From NCBI RefSeq assembly GCF_036850765.1, contig NC_089495.1, forward strand, positions 202,307,847 to 202,371,846: DNA of 64,000 nt, in the 5' to 3' direction. The DNA is from Saccopteryx bilineata (lineage: Eukaryota; Chordata; Mammalia; Chiroptera; Emballonuridae). A program made the translations under genes and the position numbers. This document shows positions 10,262 to 21,404 of the stretch, piece by piece (the stretch's first letter is position 1; each line of letters starts with the position of its first letter). The notes under the pieces were generated by a model. That model searched no databases. It was given only the letters and a program-made list of their open reading frames with translations, and was not told where the DNA came from.

Positions 10262-11100
10262 ATCTTTTTGGGGGAGGCACAGAGGTACAAAAAAGTAAAA
10301 GTATGTGCTATAGATGTGTGTAGGTATAGGGAAACTAGATGTTGTCCTTGGTCCTAGATACCTAGGCAATTCGGTAGTTCAGTGTAGTAGTAAATGTGAA
10401 CTCGTGAATAACGGTAGGATGGAAGTATAGCAGGTGGTGAGACAGTCACAGAAAGAATCTCATTGGTTACTCCTGGAGCTGTGGGCAAAGAGAAGAATCA
10501 TGTGATCTCATAGAAGAATGCACCTCGAAGCTGAAACTGCTGTGGGTTGTGTTTTTTGAACCTGTCCAAGTACTTTGTGTTTTAGATAGACTATTATATT
10601 GATGTATATGATGTAATGGGAGGTGTTCTGTGTTTAGTCTGTATTTTACAAAGCCGTCTTGATACTTATGAATAAAAGCTTAAATGTCCTTGGGACTGAG
10701 CAGAGAATCCTGACTAAACTTTTAATATCCTTGTTTGGAAAGAAAAGTAAATAGTGACTCTCTACAATTAGAAATTTCATTTTTTCTTCATTAAGATTAA
10801 CGAAAAAATTATTTTCATTTCATGTATCTATGTTTTGGAATAAGCCAGAATTGAAGGGGTAACTAACCCCCCTTCTGCCCCCTCCCCACCCCTTTTTATT
10901 GCAAAAATAATATAACATTATTGAGAACTTGGAAACTAGAGTCTTAAACTTAACCATAGTTCTTCTCATTATAACAAAATAACTTTTTTTATTTCAGTGT
11001 GTTCCTTTCTAGACTTGCCCATATACATTCATGTTTTACCTATAATTTTATACATGTTATATGTTTTTTCAAGTTGCTAAAAATAATCCTCTCTAATAGA
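10262..11100. other. Intron 2, mostly unrecognised
   Basis: No confident repeat. An aataaa at about 10671 is not accompanied by any gene-like context. Confidence 0.4.
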
Positions 11101-11284
11101 AATTGTGGACTTTGATAATGATGTGTCTGTGTAGGCCCACTGGCTGTGAGAAACGCAGGATGTTGATGGTAGGGGATGTGATGGGGTGTGGATATATATG
11201 TCGGAGCTCTCTGTATTTCCTGCTCATTTTTGCTCTGAACCAAAAACTGCTTTAAAAAATAAAGTCTATTAAAAACTCAGTGGT
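11101..11284 (+). mobile_element. L1 3' end fragment
   Basis: 'ggatgttgatggtagggg', 'gagctctctgtatttcctgctcatttttgctctgaacc', 'aaactgctttaaaaaataaagt' is the sense-strand 3' end of an old L1, with its poly-A signal. SINE-A at 11285 landed just after it. Confidence 0.8.
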
Positions 11285-11694
11285 GGCCCCAGCCGGTTGG
11301 CTCAGTGGTAGAGCGTCGGCCTGGCGTGCAGGAGTCCCGGGTTCGATTCCCAGCCAGGGCACACAGGAGAGGCGCCCATCTGCTTCTCCACCCCTCCCCC
11401 TCTCCTTCCTCTCTGTCTCTCTCTTTCCCTCCCGCAGCCAAGGCTCCATTGGAGCAGGGTTGGCTCGGGCGCTGAGGATGGCTCTATGGCCTCTGCCTCA
11501 GGCACTAGAATGGCTCTGGTTGCAACAGAGCAGAGCGACGCCCCAGATGTGCAGAGCATCACCCCCTGGTGGGCATGCTGGGTGGATCCTGGTTGGGCAC
11601 ATGCAGGAGTCTGTCTGACTGCCTCCCCGTTTCCAACTTCAGAAAATACAAAAAAATAAAATAAAATAAATAAAAAATAAAAAAGTAAATAAAA
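11285..11694 (+). mobile_element. SINE-A copy, single-unit subfamily
   Basis: The head ggccccagccggttggctca is nearly complete; the tail is (aaaat)n-like. The duplication taaaaactcagtggt at 11270-11284 and 11695-11709 is exact. Only one 'cccctggtgggc' unit is present. Confidence 0.96.
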
Positions 11695-11879
11695 TAAAAA
11701 CTCAGTGGTTACCAGATTTCCCATTGAATACCTTAATGTAATTAACCCATCCTCTTCCTATTGGACTTCCTCCAGTTTCCCTAATATTCACTCTACAATG
11801 AAGATACCTTCCGTGTAATTTTTTCCCTTAGGAAGTTTATTTTCAAAACTATGTTTACTGGTCTTGATTTTAATAATAC

Positions 11880-11975
11880 CAACCTAATAAGGTTATGGTG
11901 AGGATTGAATAAGGTGATATATGTAAGATACTTAGCATAGTACAGGTACCTGGCATGTGGTAATTGTTAATAATT
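11880..11975 (+). repeat. MIR 3' part
   Basis: 'ggttatggtgaggattgaataaggtgatatatgtaag' is followed by 'acctggcatgtggtaattg'. Confidence 0.7.
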
Positions 11976-12110
11976 TTGCTATTGCCAAAATACTTTTAAA
12001 TGCAATGTGTGAATATCAAAGGAAGGCAATTCTGACCTGAACAGTGATGATGGTGATGCTGGAAGCTTATATTATTTATTGACTGTATTGTAAAAGGTAT
12101 TTTACATATA

Positions 12111-12780
12111 CAGTAGTCCCGCATTATCCATGGGGGATATGGTCCAACAGCCCCAGTGGATGCCTGGAACCATGGATAGTACAGAACCCTATATATACTG
12201 TGTTTTTCCCTATATATACTGTGTTTTTCCTCTACATACATCTGTATCTGTGATAAAGTGTAGCATATAAATTAGGCATAATAAGAGACTAACAACAATA
12301 ACTACTAATAAAATAGAGCAGTTGTAACTGTATACTGTAATAGAAGTTATGTGAATGTGGTCTATCTCATAGTCGCTTATCGTACTAGAGTCACCTTTTC
12401 ACTTGAAGCACTGTGGCTTCTCTTTGGCGTATCCGAATTGGCAACATCACTGCTCTTACGCGTCAGGGCCATTGCTGAGTAAAATAAGAGTTACTTTGAA
12501 CACAAGCACTGTGATACTGTGACATTCCATCTGACGACCACTAAGTGACTGACGGGCAGATAGTGTGCACAGTGTGGCTACGCCGGACAAAGGGATGATT
12601 CAGGTTCCAGTGCGATAGCGTGGGAAGGCGTCAGAGTTTATCACTCTGCTCAGGATGATGTGCAATTTAAAACTTATGAATTGTTTATTTCGGGAATTTT
12701 CCATGTACTGTTTTTGAATTGCATTGACTGTGGGTCGCTGGAGCCACCGAAAGTGAAACCATGGATAAGGGGGACTGCTC
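12111..12780. mobile_element. Tigger-type (TcMar) DNA transposon, 670 bp
   Basis: The left end cagtagtcccgcattatcca pairs with the reversed right end gagcagtcccccttatcca. A TA dinucleotide flanks each side. The interior has 'cagtggatgcctggaacc' and 'ctatatatactgtgttttt', as in MER44/Tigger non-autonomous elements. A 23-bp unit including 'ctatatatactgtgttttt' is duplicated near 12189-12233. It encodes nothing intact. Confidence 0.85.
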
Positions 12781-13004
12781 TATTATTCCTTCAACCCTAT
12801 TACAGCTGAGTTTCAGTAACTTCCCATGGCCGCCTAGCTTGTAGGTGGCAAAAGCAGATTTTAAACCTACAATGGACTGATGAGAAAGTCTTTAGGTTTT
12901 CCCCCTGTATACTACGCTGCTGCCAATGTTTAAGTAGGTATTTATTGCAGTCTAGTTCTTAAGAGTTGGCTCAGATTTATTTAGTTCCAGGTTTCCAGTG
13001 CCAG

Positions 13005-13085
13005 ATCCTTTTATTTATTCAGGTATTCACTGGATATTTATTGAGCACCTACCATATACCCAACAACATTCTAGGTGCCAATCTT
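13005..13085 (-). repeat. L2 3' end relic
   Basis: 'ttcactggatatttattgagcacctaccatat', 'acattctaggtgcc' is the typical complement of the L2 end. Confidence 0.65.
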
Positions 13086-13242
13086 GAATCCTTTTGGTGA
13101 TCAGATCTCCAGGAACTGGATGAAGCAAGGTTGGAAAGATTCTACAGTCTTTACTTTGAAGCAGCTCTGCTTAGATTAACCCTGTAAGGAAATGCTCAGT
13201 GTTGCTTACATCTGTTTCTTTCTTTCTTTTTAAATCTTCAAG

Positions 13243-13338
13243 TGGTCCCAGATGAGCCAGTCCCTAGCATGTGGTGGATCAGAGCAGATTCCTGGACTAG
13301 ACATACAGCTGAGTAGGAAGTATCACACCACAAGTAAG
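13243..13338 (+). CDS. UQCC1: UQCC1 exon 3 (32 codons, phase 0 to 0)
   Basis: It reads from WSQMSQSLACGG through EQIPGLDIQLSRKY to HTTSK. The acceptor is tcttcaag and the donor AAG|gtgaga. It continues the basic N-terminal presequence region; the RKYHTT segment resembles a mitochondrial-protein cleavage neighbourhood, which is inference. The exon length is a multiple of three, so skipping it would keep the frame. The following intron is only 936 bp and filled with three SINEs. Confidence 0.97.
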
Positions 13339-13349
13339 GTGAGAATGTT

Positions 13350-13530
13350 TCTAGAGTGCTTTCACACAGGTGGTCTTATTTGAATCTTAGCAAAATTGTT
13401 AGCTGGATAAAGGAAGGAATGTTACCTGATGCAGAAGGTGAGACTCAGGAAAGTGAAGTGACTTGCCCAAGGTCACCAGGATGGATGTGACAAACCAACT
13501 GAGTATTTGAATCTCATGTCCCTTGTTTCT
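13350..13530 (-). repeat. MIR relic at the start of intron 3
   Basis: 'gtgagactcaggaaagtgaagtgacttgcccaaggtcacc' is the antisense MIR core. It begins within a few bases of the exon 3 donor. Confidence 0.8.
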
Positions 13531-13582
13531 TCCAAAAAATTGTCTTGCCTGGGAAAAGCTTTAGAGAAATAAGTATTTATGA

Positions 13583-13586
<4 letters not shown>

Positions 13587-13657
<71 letters not shown>

Positions 13658-13680
13658 AAGGGAAAGAGATGAGAAGCATC
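13587..13680 (-). mobile_element. SINE-C tail with (TG)n(AG)n
   Basis: About 17 TG units are followed by about 16 AG units, then 'gacaggaagggaaagagatgagaagcatc'. The head half is missing. The dinucleotide run is likely polymorphic. Confidence 0.85.
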
Positions 13681-13691
13681 TAATGAGAAAA

Positions 13692-13863
13692 ACTTTTTTT
13701 TAAGATTCTATTTATTGATTTTAGAGAGGGACAAGGGGGCAAAGTAACAGGAAGCATCAACTCATAGTAGTTGCTTCCCATATGTGCCTTGACTGCTGGG
13801 GTTCGAACTGGTGACTTCAGCATTCCGGGTCAATGCTTTATCCACTGTGCCACCACAGGTCAG
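13692..13863 (-). mobile_element. SINE-B copy in intron 3
   Basis: 'aagattctatttattgattttagagaggg', 'ggttcgaactggtgac' and the head ccaccacaggtcagg. Diverged, so older than the adjoining SINE-A. Confidence 0.9.
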
Positions 13864-13895
13864 GTAAAAGCATTCATTTAAAAAAATTTTGTTGC

Positions 13896-14230
13896 ATTGG
13901 CCTGGCATGTGGAAGACCTGGGTTCGATTCCCAGCCAGGGCACACAAGAGAAGCGCCTATTTGCTTTTCCACCTTCCTCTCTCTCCTTTCTCTCTATCTC
14001 TCTCTTCCCCTCCCGCAGCCAAGGCTCCACTGGAGCAAAGTTGGCCCGGGCACTGAGGATGGCTCCATGGTCTCCTCCTAGAATGGCTCAGATTACAGCG
14101 GAGCAACACCCCAGATGGGCCGAGCATCGCCCCCTGGTGGGCATGCTGGGTGGATCCCGGTTGGGCGCATGCAGGAGTCTGTCTGTCTGCCTCCCCACTG
14201 CTTCTCACTTTGGAAAAATACCAAAAAAAA
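13896..14230 (+). mobile_element. SINE-A copy lacking its A box, directly upstream of exon 4
   Basis: It begins at attggcctggcatgtgga, so the first 30 or so bases of the tRNA head, including the A box, are absent, while the B-box region ggttcgattcccagcc is intact. The duplication atttgttgc / ttttgttgc sits at 14231-14239 and about 13887-13895. The right duplication copy adjoins the branch-site candidate of intron 3. Confidence 0.93.
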
Positions 14231-14240
14231 ATTTGTTGCC

Positions 14241-14274
14241 ACTAATTTTGGTCCCCTTGTTTTTGTTTAAATAG
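14241..14274 (+). promoter_or_regulatory. Intron 3 branch site and acceptor
   Basis: actaat (branch A about 14245) lies 29 nt before the AG at 14273-14274, followed by a T-rich but interrupted tract. Only these last 35 bases of the intron are free of inserted SINE sequence on the left side. Confidence 0.7.
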
Positions 14275-14382
14275 CTTTCTACTACCAAGGATTTCCCACA
14301 GCCGGTTGAGGAGAAGGTTGGCCCCTTCACTAAGATAATAGAAGCCATGGGATTCACAGGACCTTTGAAATACAGTAAATGG
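14275..14382 (+). CDS. UQCC1: UQCC1 exon 4 (36 codons, phase 0 to 0)
   Basis: It reads LSTTKDFPQPVEEKV, then PFTKIIEAMGFTG and PLKYSKW. The acceptor is tttaaatag with a weak T-rich tract (ttgtttttgtttaaatag), and the donor TGG|gtaaag is less than ideal at +4 to +6. A good branch-point candidate, actaat, lies at 14241-14246, 29 nt before the splice. The exon carries the strongly conserved segment that leads into the chaperone domain. A SINE-A copy ends about 45 bp upstream. Confidence 0.98.
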
Positions 14383-15181
14383 GTAAAGTATTTTAAGTTC
14401 TTCTAATTTATTTTATTTGGGGGAGGTTGTGCTTTTTGCTCCTTATAGAAGATATTTTAAAGCTTCTACTTGGCTTTTGTGAAATTCATACACTATTTTG
14501 AGAGCTTCAGAATGTGGTTTTGTCCCCCTGCCTGTTTTCCAGATGAGACCTGTGCAGCATGAGGGGCTGAAATATTCCCTTGACTCCCTTGATTCCCTAA
14601 AAGTATCTCACTATCAGGCAGGCCAGCAAGACCGGACTTTCCAGGTTCTTGCTTGGTGACATGTCATGTAGATGAGTTAGTTCTAAGGACTTAGATGGGC
14701 CAGATATTTTGATGGATAGGGTTCTTAAGGAAACATTACTCTCTCTATATTTATTCATAAGTGATCTTCATAATGTCATTGTAGTGACTTTCTTTAAAAT
14801 TTCACTAAGAAGCATCTTTTAAATTAATTGCTAGCTGTGTCAACCTTGGCCTAACATGTTATATGTTATATACTAGTGGCTGTAAGTTAATGACTGTCTC
14901 TACATCAGCTGTGTTCTACCCCTACACTTTTAAAAACAATGCCTCTGATCAATAAAGTAATAAGACATTGGCCATTCAGTTTTTCTCATTCCAGTTATCT
15001 TTTGATACTACCTGTTTCTCTCTACTGTTATGGCAGAAATGCCTTTTAAAATTGGTAGAACATTGGATAAGCCTAATCAGTCATAAGTTATGTATTACAG
15101 CAAGCTAATGCCCAAATTACCAAATAAGACCAGTTACACCATTTTAACAAGTTGGATTCAAATGAGAATTTTAATTTTATT
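14383..15181. other. Intron 4, first 0.8 kb, nothing recognised
   Basis: Unique-looking AT-rich sequence. A pyrimidine-purine mix at 14521-14650 resembles no known repeat. Confidence 0.4.
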
Positions 15182-15195
15182 TGATGTCTACTTTT

Positions 15196-15578
15196 TTTTT
15201 TTGTATTTCTCCGAAGCTGGAAACGGGGAGAGACAGACAGACTCCCGCATGCGCCCTACCGGGATCCACCCGGCACGCCCACCAGGGGCGATGCTCTGCC
15301 CACCAGGGGGCGATGCTCTGCCCCTCCGGGGCGTCGCTGTGTTGCGACCAGAGCCACTCTAGCGCCTGGGGCAGAGGCCAAGGAGCCATCCCCAGCGCCC
15401 GGGCCATCTTTGCTCCAGTGGAGCCTTGGCTACGGGAAGGGAAGAGAGGGACAGAGAGGAAGGAGGGGGGGGGGGAGAAGCAAATGGGCGCTTCTCCTAT
15501 GTGCCCCGGCCGGGAATCGAACCCGGGACCCCTGCACGCCAGGCCGACGCTCTACCACTGAGCCAACCTGCCAGGGCC
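15196..15578 (-). mobile_element. SINE-A copy, young
   Basis: Duplication tgatgtctactttt at 15182-15195 and 15579-15592, exact. CpG sites are well kept, with two 'ccaccaggggcgatgctctg'-type units. Head ccaacctgccagggcc. Confidence 0.96.
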
Positions 15579-15592
15579 TGATGTCTACTTTT

Positions 15593-16780
15593 AGTTTCTT
15601 CTTACGACATCTGGTTCTCTTCTCAGTGATTATCACTGTGGCTTCTCCCTATAATCTCCCTGTCACATGAATTCTGAAAAGTGAACAATGATTTCACGAG
15701 CATTTTGTGTGTAAGGGGCTTTGAAAGGTATAACAACACACCTATTAGGTAATAATGATGTTCTTAAGACTCAAGTTATAAACTGCTTCCTTAATTATTA
15801 CCAAAGAATATTAGATATGTTCATGAAAGTTTTCTTTTCTACATCTCCATTCTTTGACCATTGATAATCACTGGTATGTATGGTAATGTTATTAATCAGA
15901 ATCTTTTCCCCTCTAAAAAGAAATGGTTGGATTATGGCATTTGGATTGAAAAACTTAAAATATGTTTTGTTCAAAAATTATAAATTAGTTAAAAGGGAAA
16001 TGAGAGCAGAAAGAAAAAAATTTATACTATTTTATTCATTTTTTGATGGTTGGGTTCCACTTGGTTGCTGCTATATTCCTTGTCTAGCATGTGTTCTTTT
16101 TATTTTTTTAATAATTCCAGAGGGAAAGTTGGCTACAAATTAAAGGATTACTAAATAGCCAGAAAATTTCTTCACTGCTTTAGCTGAAGTTAGCCTCTAA
16201 TTTTTCTTGATTCCCTCCCTTGTGACCTCAACTAAGTTTCTAATATTTGCATTTTAAAATTATTTTATGATGTGGCAGGTGTCTACTTGCTATAACTGTT
16301 CTTTAATTTGTGACATCAAAACACCAGAGAATGACCTTCTAGTATCATTTAGGTGGGAAAGTGCAGGTATAACTCTCCACTTTGAAAGATTATAAGTTCT
16401 TTGCAGCAAATGCTGGCTCCGAAATCTATGGCTAGACACTTGTTTTGGATGGCACTGGCAAGATTGTTTGAGTTTTGTGTTTCTACGTGCCTTTGATTAG
16501 GGAGTAAAATGCTTGCTTGTCTGTTCACATCAGCAGTATCAACCTTTTTACCTCCATCGTTTTCTGTAGTGTTTTATTGTGGAGTTTCATATTTAGGAAT
16601 TTAAATGTAGCTTTCCCTTGCCTATTTGACTCTCCTGAAATTTTCATTACTTTATGTAGCAATATCAGGTAAGACAAGGACAACATTTACCAGATTCAGC
16701 CAGTGTCATAGAGTAGGCAGTTTCCAGATTAGCATTAAACCAAAAAACGATTCCAGTTCTGAAAGACACTAACAAACTGG
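15593..16780. other. Intron 4, nothing recognised
   Basis: AT-rich, no confident repeat or coding content. The open frame 15880-16143 lacks any known motif. Confidence 0.4.
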
Positions 16781-16789
16781 AATGCGTTC

Positions 16790-17150
16790 CGAAGTAGGCG
16801 TTGAGCCTTGTGAAGGCTTTAGAACCTGTGTGGAATGAAGACTAGTAAAAGGAGATAAGGGTGCTTTGCCTGGAAAAGGGAAGAAATGATGGTTATTTGA
16901 GGGGCACATATAATATAAAAAGAATGAAGAGTCTTAATCGGACGTATTCCAGTGGGCAGATGATGTTTAATGAATGTTACATAAAGCAGATTTAAGCTTC
17001 ATAAGCAAAAATCTAACAAGAATTGTCCTCCAGTGGAATAGGTAGCCTCACAAAATCATTGGACTTATCTGAACAGGGGCTCAGATCACTGACTGCGAAT
17101 CACGAATGCTGTACAAGGAATTCCAGTACAGAATAGAAGGCTCAAATGAC
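16790..17150 (+). repeat. Probable CR1/L3 LINE relic
   Basis: The order 'aaaggagataagggtgctttgcc', 'gatggttatttgaggggcac', 'gcagatttaagcttcataagcaaaaatctaacaag', 'cagtggaataggtagcctc' parallels the sense 3' region of CR1/L3 elements. It is strongly decayed. Confidence 0.45.
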
Positions 17151-17269
17151 TTCAGAGTCCCCTCCTTGAGTGTAAGCCTTTTATTAGATTTGTTTTTCAT
17201 CCTGTAGGATGGGATAAAATACATGTTAGTGGGAGAGCTGATTTTCATTTTCATTTTCATTTTCTTTTT

Positions 17270-17601
17270 TCTTTTTTCTTTTTTTTTTTTACAGAGACAG
17301 AGAGAGGGATAGACAGGGACAGACAGACAGGAACGGAGAGATGAGAAGCATCAATCAGTTTTTCATTGCGTATTGCGACACCTTAGTTGTTCATGGATTG
17401 CTTTCTCATATGTGCCTTGACCGCAGGCCTTCAGCAGACAGAGTAACCCCTTGCTCGAGCCAGCGACCTTGGGTCCAAACTGGTGAGCTTTTGCTCAAAC
17501 CAGATGAGCCCACACTCAAGCTGGCGACCTTGGGGTCTCGAACCTGGGTCCTTGGCATCCCAGTCCGACGCTCTATCCACTGCGCCACCACCTGGTCAGG
17601 C
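17270..17601 (-). mobile_element. SINE-C copy
   Basis: (attttc)n and T-rich tail side, 'gacagggacagacagacagg', 'gagatgagaagcatcaat', the gacctt/ggtccaaac body and the head ccaccacctggtcaggc. A short duplication attttcattttc is present on both sides. Confidence 0.93.
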
Positions 17602-18184
17602 TATTTTCATTTTCTAAAGCTGTGTTGTGTTTCTGTTTTAGTCAGGCAGACTGATGAAGTCTTCCCAAGTTAGGGAGGGCCAGAACAATTTGTCCATATT
17701 GACTGGGTGGAAATTTAGTCCACGTACCTCCTTTAACTTATGTTAACACGTGAATCTTGAAGAGGTTCTTTCCCCAAGTTGTTATTTCCAGTCCCTGTGT
17801 GATGGTCTTAAGGGACTTGCTTTAGAGATTTGTCCAGGAAAGTGGCTCACCCAAGTATAAAGGCTTGGCTTCGCTGTAGGAAAAGTGAGGAGCTATAAAA
17901 TGCTCCTGATTGCCACAGTATGAACACTGTATAAATACCTGGCTGATCTGGTGAAGTCTTCATTGTTTGTAATGAATGCCTTCTTCATGAACACGTTGTG
18001 GGGGGAAACCTCCTTTTCAAGGAAAGGTTTGGGCCTTGGACACAAGTCTGCCTTTCCTTAGGCAGGGTGATTATTTATGACCCTGGAGGACTCTATATAA
18101 AAATCTGAAGAGAACTGCAGAGTTAAAAAAAAAATCAAGAAATAGCTATTAGAAATTTTACTTAAAATTATAAATGAGTTGAAT

Positions 18185-18300
18185 AGGCCATAAGCACTAT
18201 GAAAGCAGGAGATTTTGACTGCTTTGTTTATGGCTGTAATCCTAGCATCCAAATCAATGTCAAGCATTGAGTTAGGTACTCAAATATTTGTTGAATGAAG
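18185..18300 (+). repeat. L2 3' end relic
   Basis: 'actgctttgtttatggctgtaatcctagcatcc' and 'ggtactcaaatatttgttgaatga' follow the sense L2 end. Confidence 0.65.
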
Positions 18301-19038
18301 CTAAGAGCTAACAGGTGTCCTAAACTCCCTGTTTCAAGGTCAGTAATAGGCCTGGCAAGGCCAAAGTATTAGGATAATGATATCATTAGGATATCATTAG
18401 TTTGGTGATGTACTGACCATTGCTTCCCAAAATATGTTCAGTGTCAGATACTTCCAAGAACCTGAAGGTGTGAATGAGGTTAAACAGGTTTGTTTTTTAG
18501 GCTACTGATATGGTGAATTACACTGATTCATTTACAAATGTTGAGTCAACTTTTCATTCCTGGAATAAATCCCACTTGATTATGATACGTGGTTCTTTTA
18601 AAATATTGATGGATTCTATTTGTTGATATTTTGTTAAGGATTTTTGTATATTCATGAAAGCTCTGGTTCTGTAGTTTTGATTTTGATACCGTAATGTTGG
18701 GCTCATAGAATGAGCTGGGAAGCGCTCTCTTGTTTTCTGGGAGAGTTTGTGTAGATTGGATATCATTTCTTTAGATGTTTGGTAGAATCCTGTAGTGATA
18801 CCATTGAGCCTTGAGTTTTCTTTATAGAAAGTTTTTTTTTACCACAAATCCAATTTCTTTAATAGATACAGGACAATTCGTGTTATTTTTTTATTCTAGT
18901 GAGCTTTGGTAGTTTATATTTTTCAAGGACTCTGTCCATTTCATCTAGGTAATTAATATTCCCTTATTATCCTATTAATATCTTTAGGGTTTGTGATGTC
19001 CCCTCTGACTCCTGATCTTGGTAATTTGTATCTTCTTT

Positions 19039-20055
19039 GTTTTTTTTTTTGTTGTTTGTTTGTTTGTTTTATTGTATTTATTTTTAATGGGGTGACATCA
19101 GTAAATCAAGATACATATATTCAAAGATAATATGTCCAGGTTATCTTAAAGTTCAATTATGTTGCATACCCATCACCCAAAGTCAGATTGTCCTGTCACC
19201 CTCTATCTAGTTCTCTTTGTGCCCCTCCCCCTCCCCCTTCCCTCTCCCTCTCCCCCCTCCCCCCGTAACCACCACACTCTTATCAATGTCTCTTGGTCTC
19301 ACTTTTATGTCCCATCTACGTATGGAAAAATGCAGTTCCTGGTTTTTTCTGATTTACTTATTTCACTCCTTATAATGTTGTCAAGATCCCACCATTTTGC
19401 TATAAATGATCCGATGTCATCATTTCTTATGGCTGAGTAGTATTCCATAGTGTATATGTGCCACATCTTCTTTATCCAGTCATCTATTGATGGGCTTTTT
19501 GGTTGTTTCCATGTCCTGGCCACTGTGAACAATGCTGCAATGAACATGGGGCTGCATGTGTCTTTACGAGTCAATGTTCCTGAGTTTTTGGGGTATATAC
19601 CCAGTAGAGGGATTGCTGGGTCATAAGGTAGTTCTATTTTCAGTTTTTTGAGGAACCACCATACTTTCTTCCATAATGGTTGTACTACTTTACATTCCCA
19701 CCAACAGTGGATGAGGGTTCCTTTTTCTCCACAACCTCTCCAACATTTGCTATTACCTGTCTTGTTAATAATAGCTAGTCTAACAGGTGTGAGGTGGTAT
19801 CTCATTGCAGTTTTGATTTGCATTTCTCTAATAACTAAAGAAGATGAGCATCTTTTCATATATCTGTTGGCCATTTGTATTTCTTCCTGGGAGAAGTGTC
19901 TGTTCATATCCTCTTCCCATTTTTTTATTGGATTGTTTGTTTGTTTGTTGTTGAGTTTTATGAGTTCTTTGTATATTTTGGATATTAGGCCCTTATCTGA
20001 GCAGGTGTTTAAAAATATCATTTCCCAATTAGTTGGCTGTGTTTTTTGTTTTTTC
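19039..20055 (-). mobile_element. Younger 5'-truncated L1 with open ORF2 C-terminus
   Basis: The 3' end (T-rich in this orientation) is at the left; a polypyrimidine tract at 19218-19264 is the complement of the L1 3' UTR polypurine run. Bases 20021-19305 (-) stay open for 238 codons and give the end of L1 ORF2p, including the Cys-rich motif CX3CX7HX4C (CWRGC...H...C) and [13 protein letters not shown] near its C-terminus. The endonuclease and reverse transcriptase parts are absent, so it cannot move by itself. The open frame shows that it is much younger than the L1 it sits in. Confidence 0.92.
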
Positions 20056-20139
20056 CTTTATCAGTCTGACTAAAGTTTTTAGTAATATCTGTTTTACTGA
20101 TATTTCAAGAAGTAGCTTAGACTTCTTCAACTTTCTTAT

Positions 20140-20329
20140 TCTTTTTAAGATTTTATTTATTGATTTTATGGAGGGTGAAGGAATGAGAAGTATCAACTCA
20201 TAGTTGCTTCACTTTAGTTCATTGATTGCCTGTTGTATGTGCTTTGACCAAGCAAGCCCAGGGTTTCTAACTAGCGACCTTGGCTTTCCAGGTCGATGCT
20301 TTATCCATTGCACGACCGCAGGCCAGGCG
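20140..20329 (-). mobile_element. SINE-B copy inside the old L1
   Basis: 'aagattttatttattgattttatgg', 'gaccaagcaagcccagggtttc', head 'cgcaggccaggc'. Moderately diverged. Confidence 0.88.
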
Positions 20330-20391
20330 GCTTCTTCGATTTTCTATATTATTTTTCTGTTTTTAATTTTATTTATTTCTGTTCCGAGTCT

Positions 20392-20751
20392 TTTTTTTTT
20401 TTTTTTTTTTTGACAGAGAGTTAGAGAGAGGGACAGATAGGGACAGACAGACAGGAAGGGAGAGAGATGAGAAGCATCAATTCTTCATTGTGGCATAGTT
20501 TTTCATTGATTGCTTTCTCATATGTGCCTCTACTGGGGGGCTACAGCAGAGTGAGTGATCCCTTCAAGGCAGCAACTTTAGGCTTCAAGCCAGTGACCAT
20601 AGGGTCATGTCTATGATCCCATGCTCAGGCTAGTGACCCCTCACTCAAACCAGATGAGCCCGTGCTCAAGCCAGCAACCTCAGGGTTTCAAACCTGGATC
20701 CTCCGCGTCCCAGTCCGACCCTCTGTCCACGGCGCCACCTCCTGGTCAGGC
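20392..20751 (-). mobile_element. SINE-C copy inside the old L1
   Basis: T-run, 'gacagatagggacagacagacagg', 'gagatgagaagcatcaattc', body phrases and the head ccacctcctggtcaggc. Confidence 0.92.
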
Positions 20752-20851
20752 TCTGCTCCTAGCCTTTATTATATCTTAATTTCTGCTGGTTTTTAGGTTT
20801 AATTTGCTCTTTTTTTCTAGAGTCTTACTGCTTGTTATGTTTAATCTTGGG

Positions 20852-21404
20852 CTTCCAATGCTGATTTACTCCTTACATAGGTATATCTGATTTCTGCTTG
20901 TTAACATGTTCTGTTCTGTTTTCCTTTATATGAGCTTTAGACTAAAAGCCTTGAAATCGTGACAGGCCTCAAATGAGCAAATAAATATTAATTACAATCA
21001 GAGACATAAGCCTTCCTTAATTAATTATGAGCCTTTCTGCCCATCAAAGACTATTGTTTCGACTCTAGAGAGTATAAGTACGAAGATGATATAGTATTGG
21101 ATATACTCTATCCATGGTGACTTGGAACCTTAGTAACATACCTCTACTAAAATTCTAGATTGGTTTTTCTTTAGTTGCTGTGTCATTCTCTGTCTGCATA
21201 ATATTTTATGCTGTGTATAGTTGAGTTCCTGATTTTCTCTGTCATCTTAATAATAAATAAGCTTCTACAAGCCTTTTGTTGATATGCTAGTTTATTTAAT
21301 TCTATCCTTAAGGAAATATTTTGAAAGTCCTTAGTAACACCTGTTTAGTTAGTACTGAGTTGGTCTTCAAACCTACACCCCAACTCTTAAAAGAATTTCG
21401 TCTT
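20852..21404. other. Intron 4, nothing recognised
   Basis: AT-rich. 20985-21110 has several TAAT-type homeobox-like words (aatattaattacaatcag, cttaattaattatgagcc) and no repeat signature. Confidence 0.35.

Larger units (their letters stand above)
18480..20850 (-). mobile_element. Old L1 (ORF2 region, antisense) carrying three younger insertions
   Basis: Old L1 text is present at 18480-19035 (gatatggtgaattacactga, tgggctcatagaatgagctggg), 20056-20135 (cctttatcagtctgactaaag), 20330-20390 (gattttctatattatttttctg) and 20755-20850 (tttaatttgctctttttttctag). Three insertions separate these parts: a younger L1 (19039-20055), a SINE-B (20140-20329) and a SINE-C (20392-20751). Confidence 0.85.

Noticed and set aside
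10660..10690. Poly-A signal of a processed pseudogene (aataaa)
   Set aside because: No upstream exon-like sequence, no A-tail, no flanking duplication.
13587..13653. CRISPR-like or minisatellite array
   Set aside because: Simple (TG)n(AG)n from a SINE-C tail; no spacer structure, and the genome is mammalian.
19305..20021. 238-codon minus frame as a gene
   Set aside because: It is the end of L1 ORF2 in a truncated element, not a cellular gene; annotated as mobile element.
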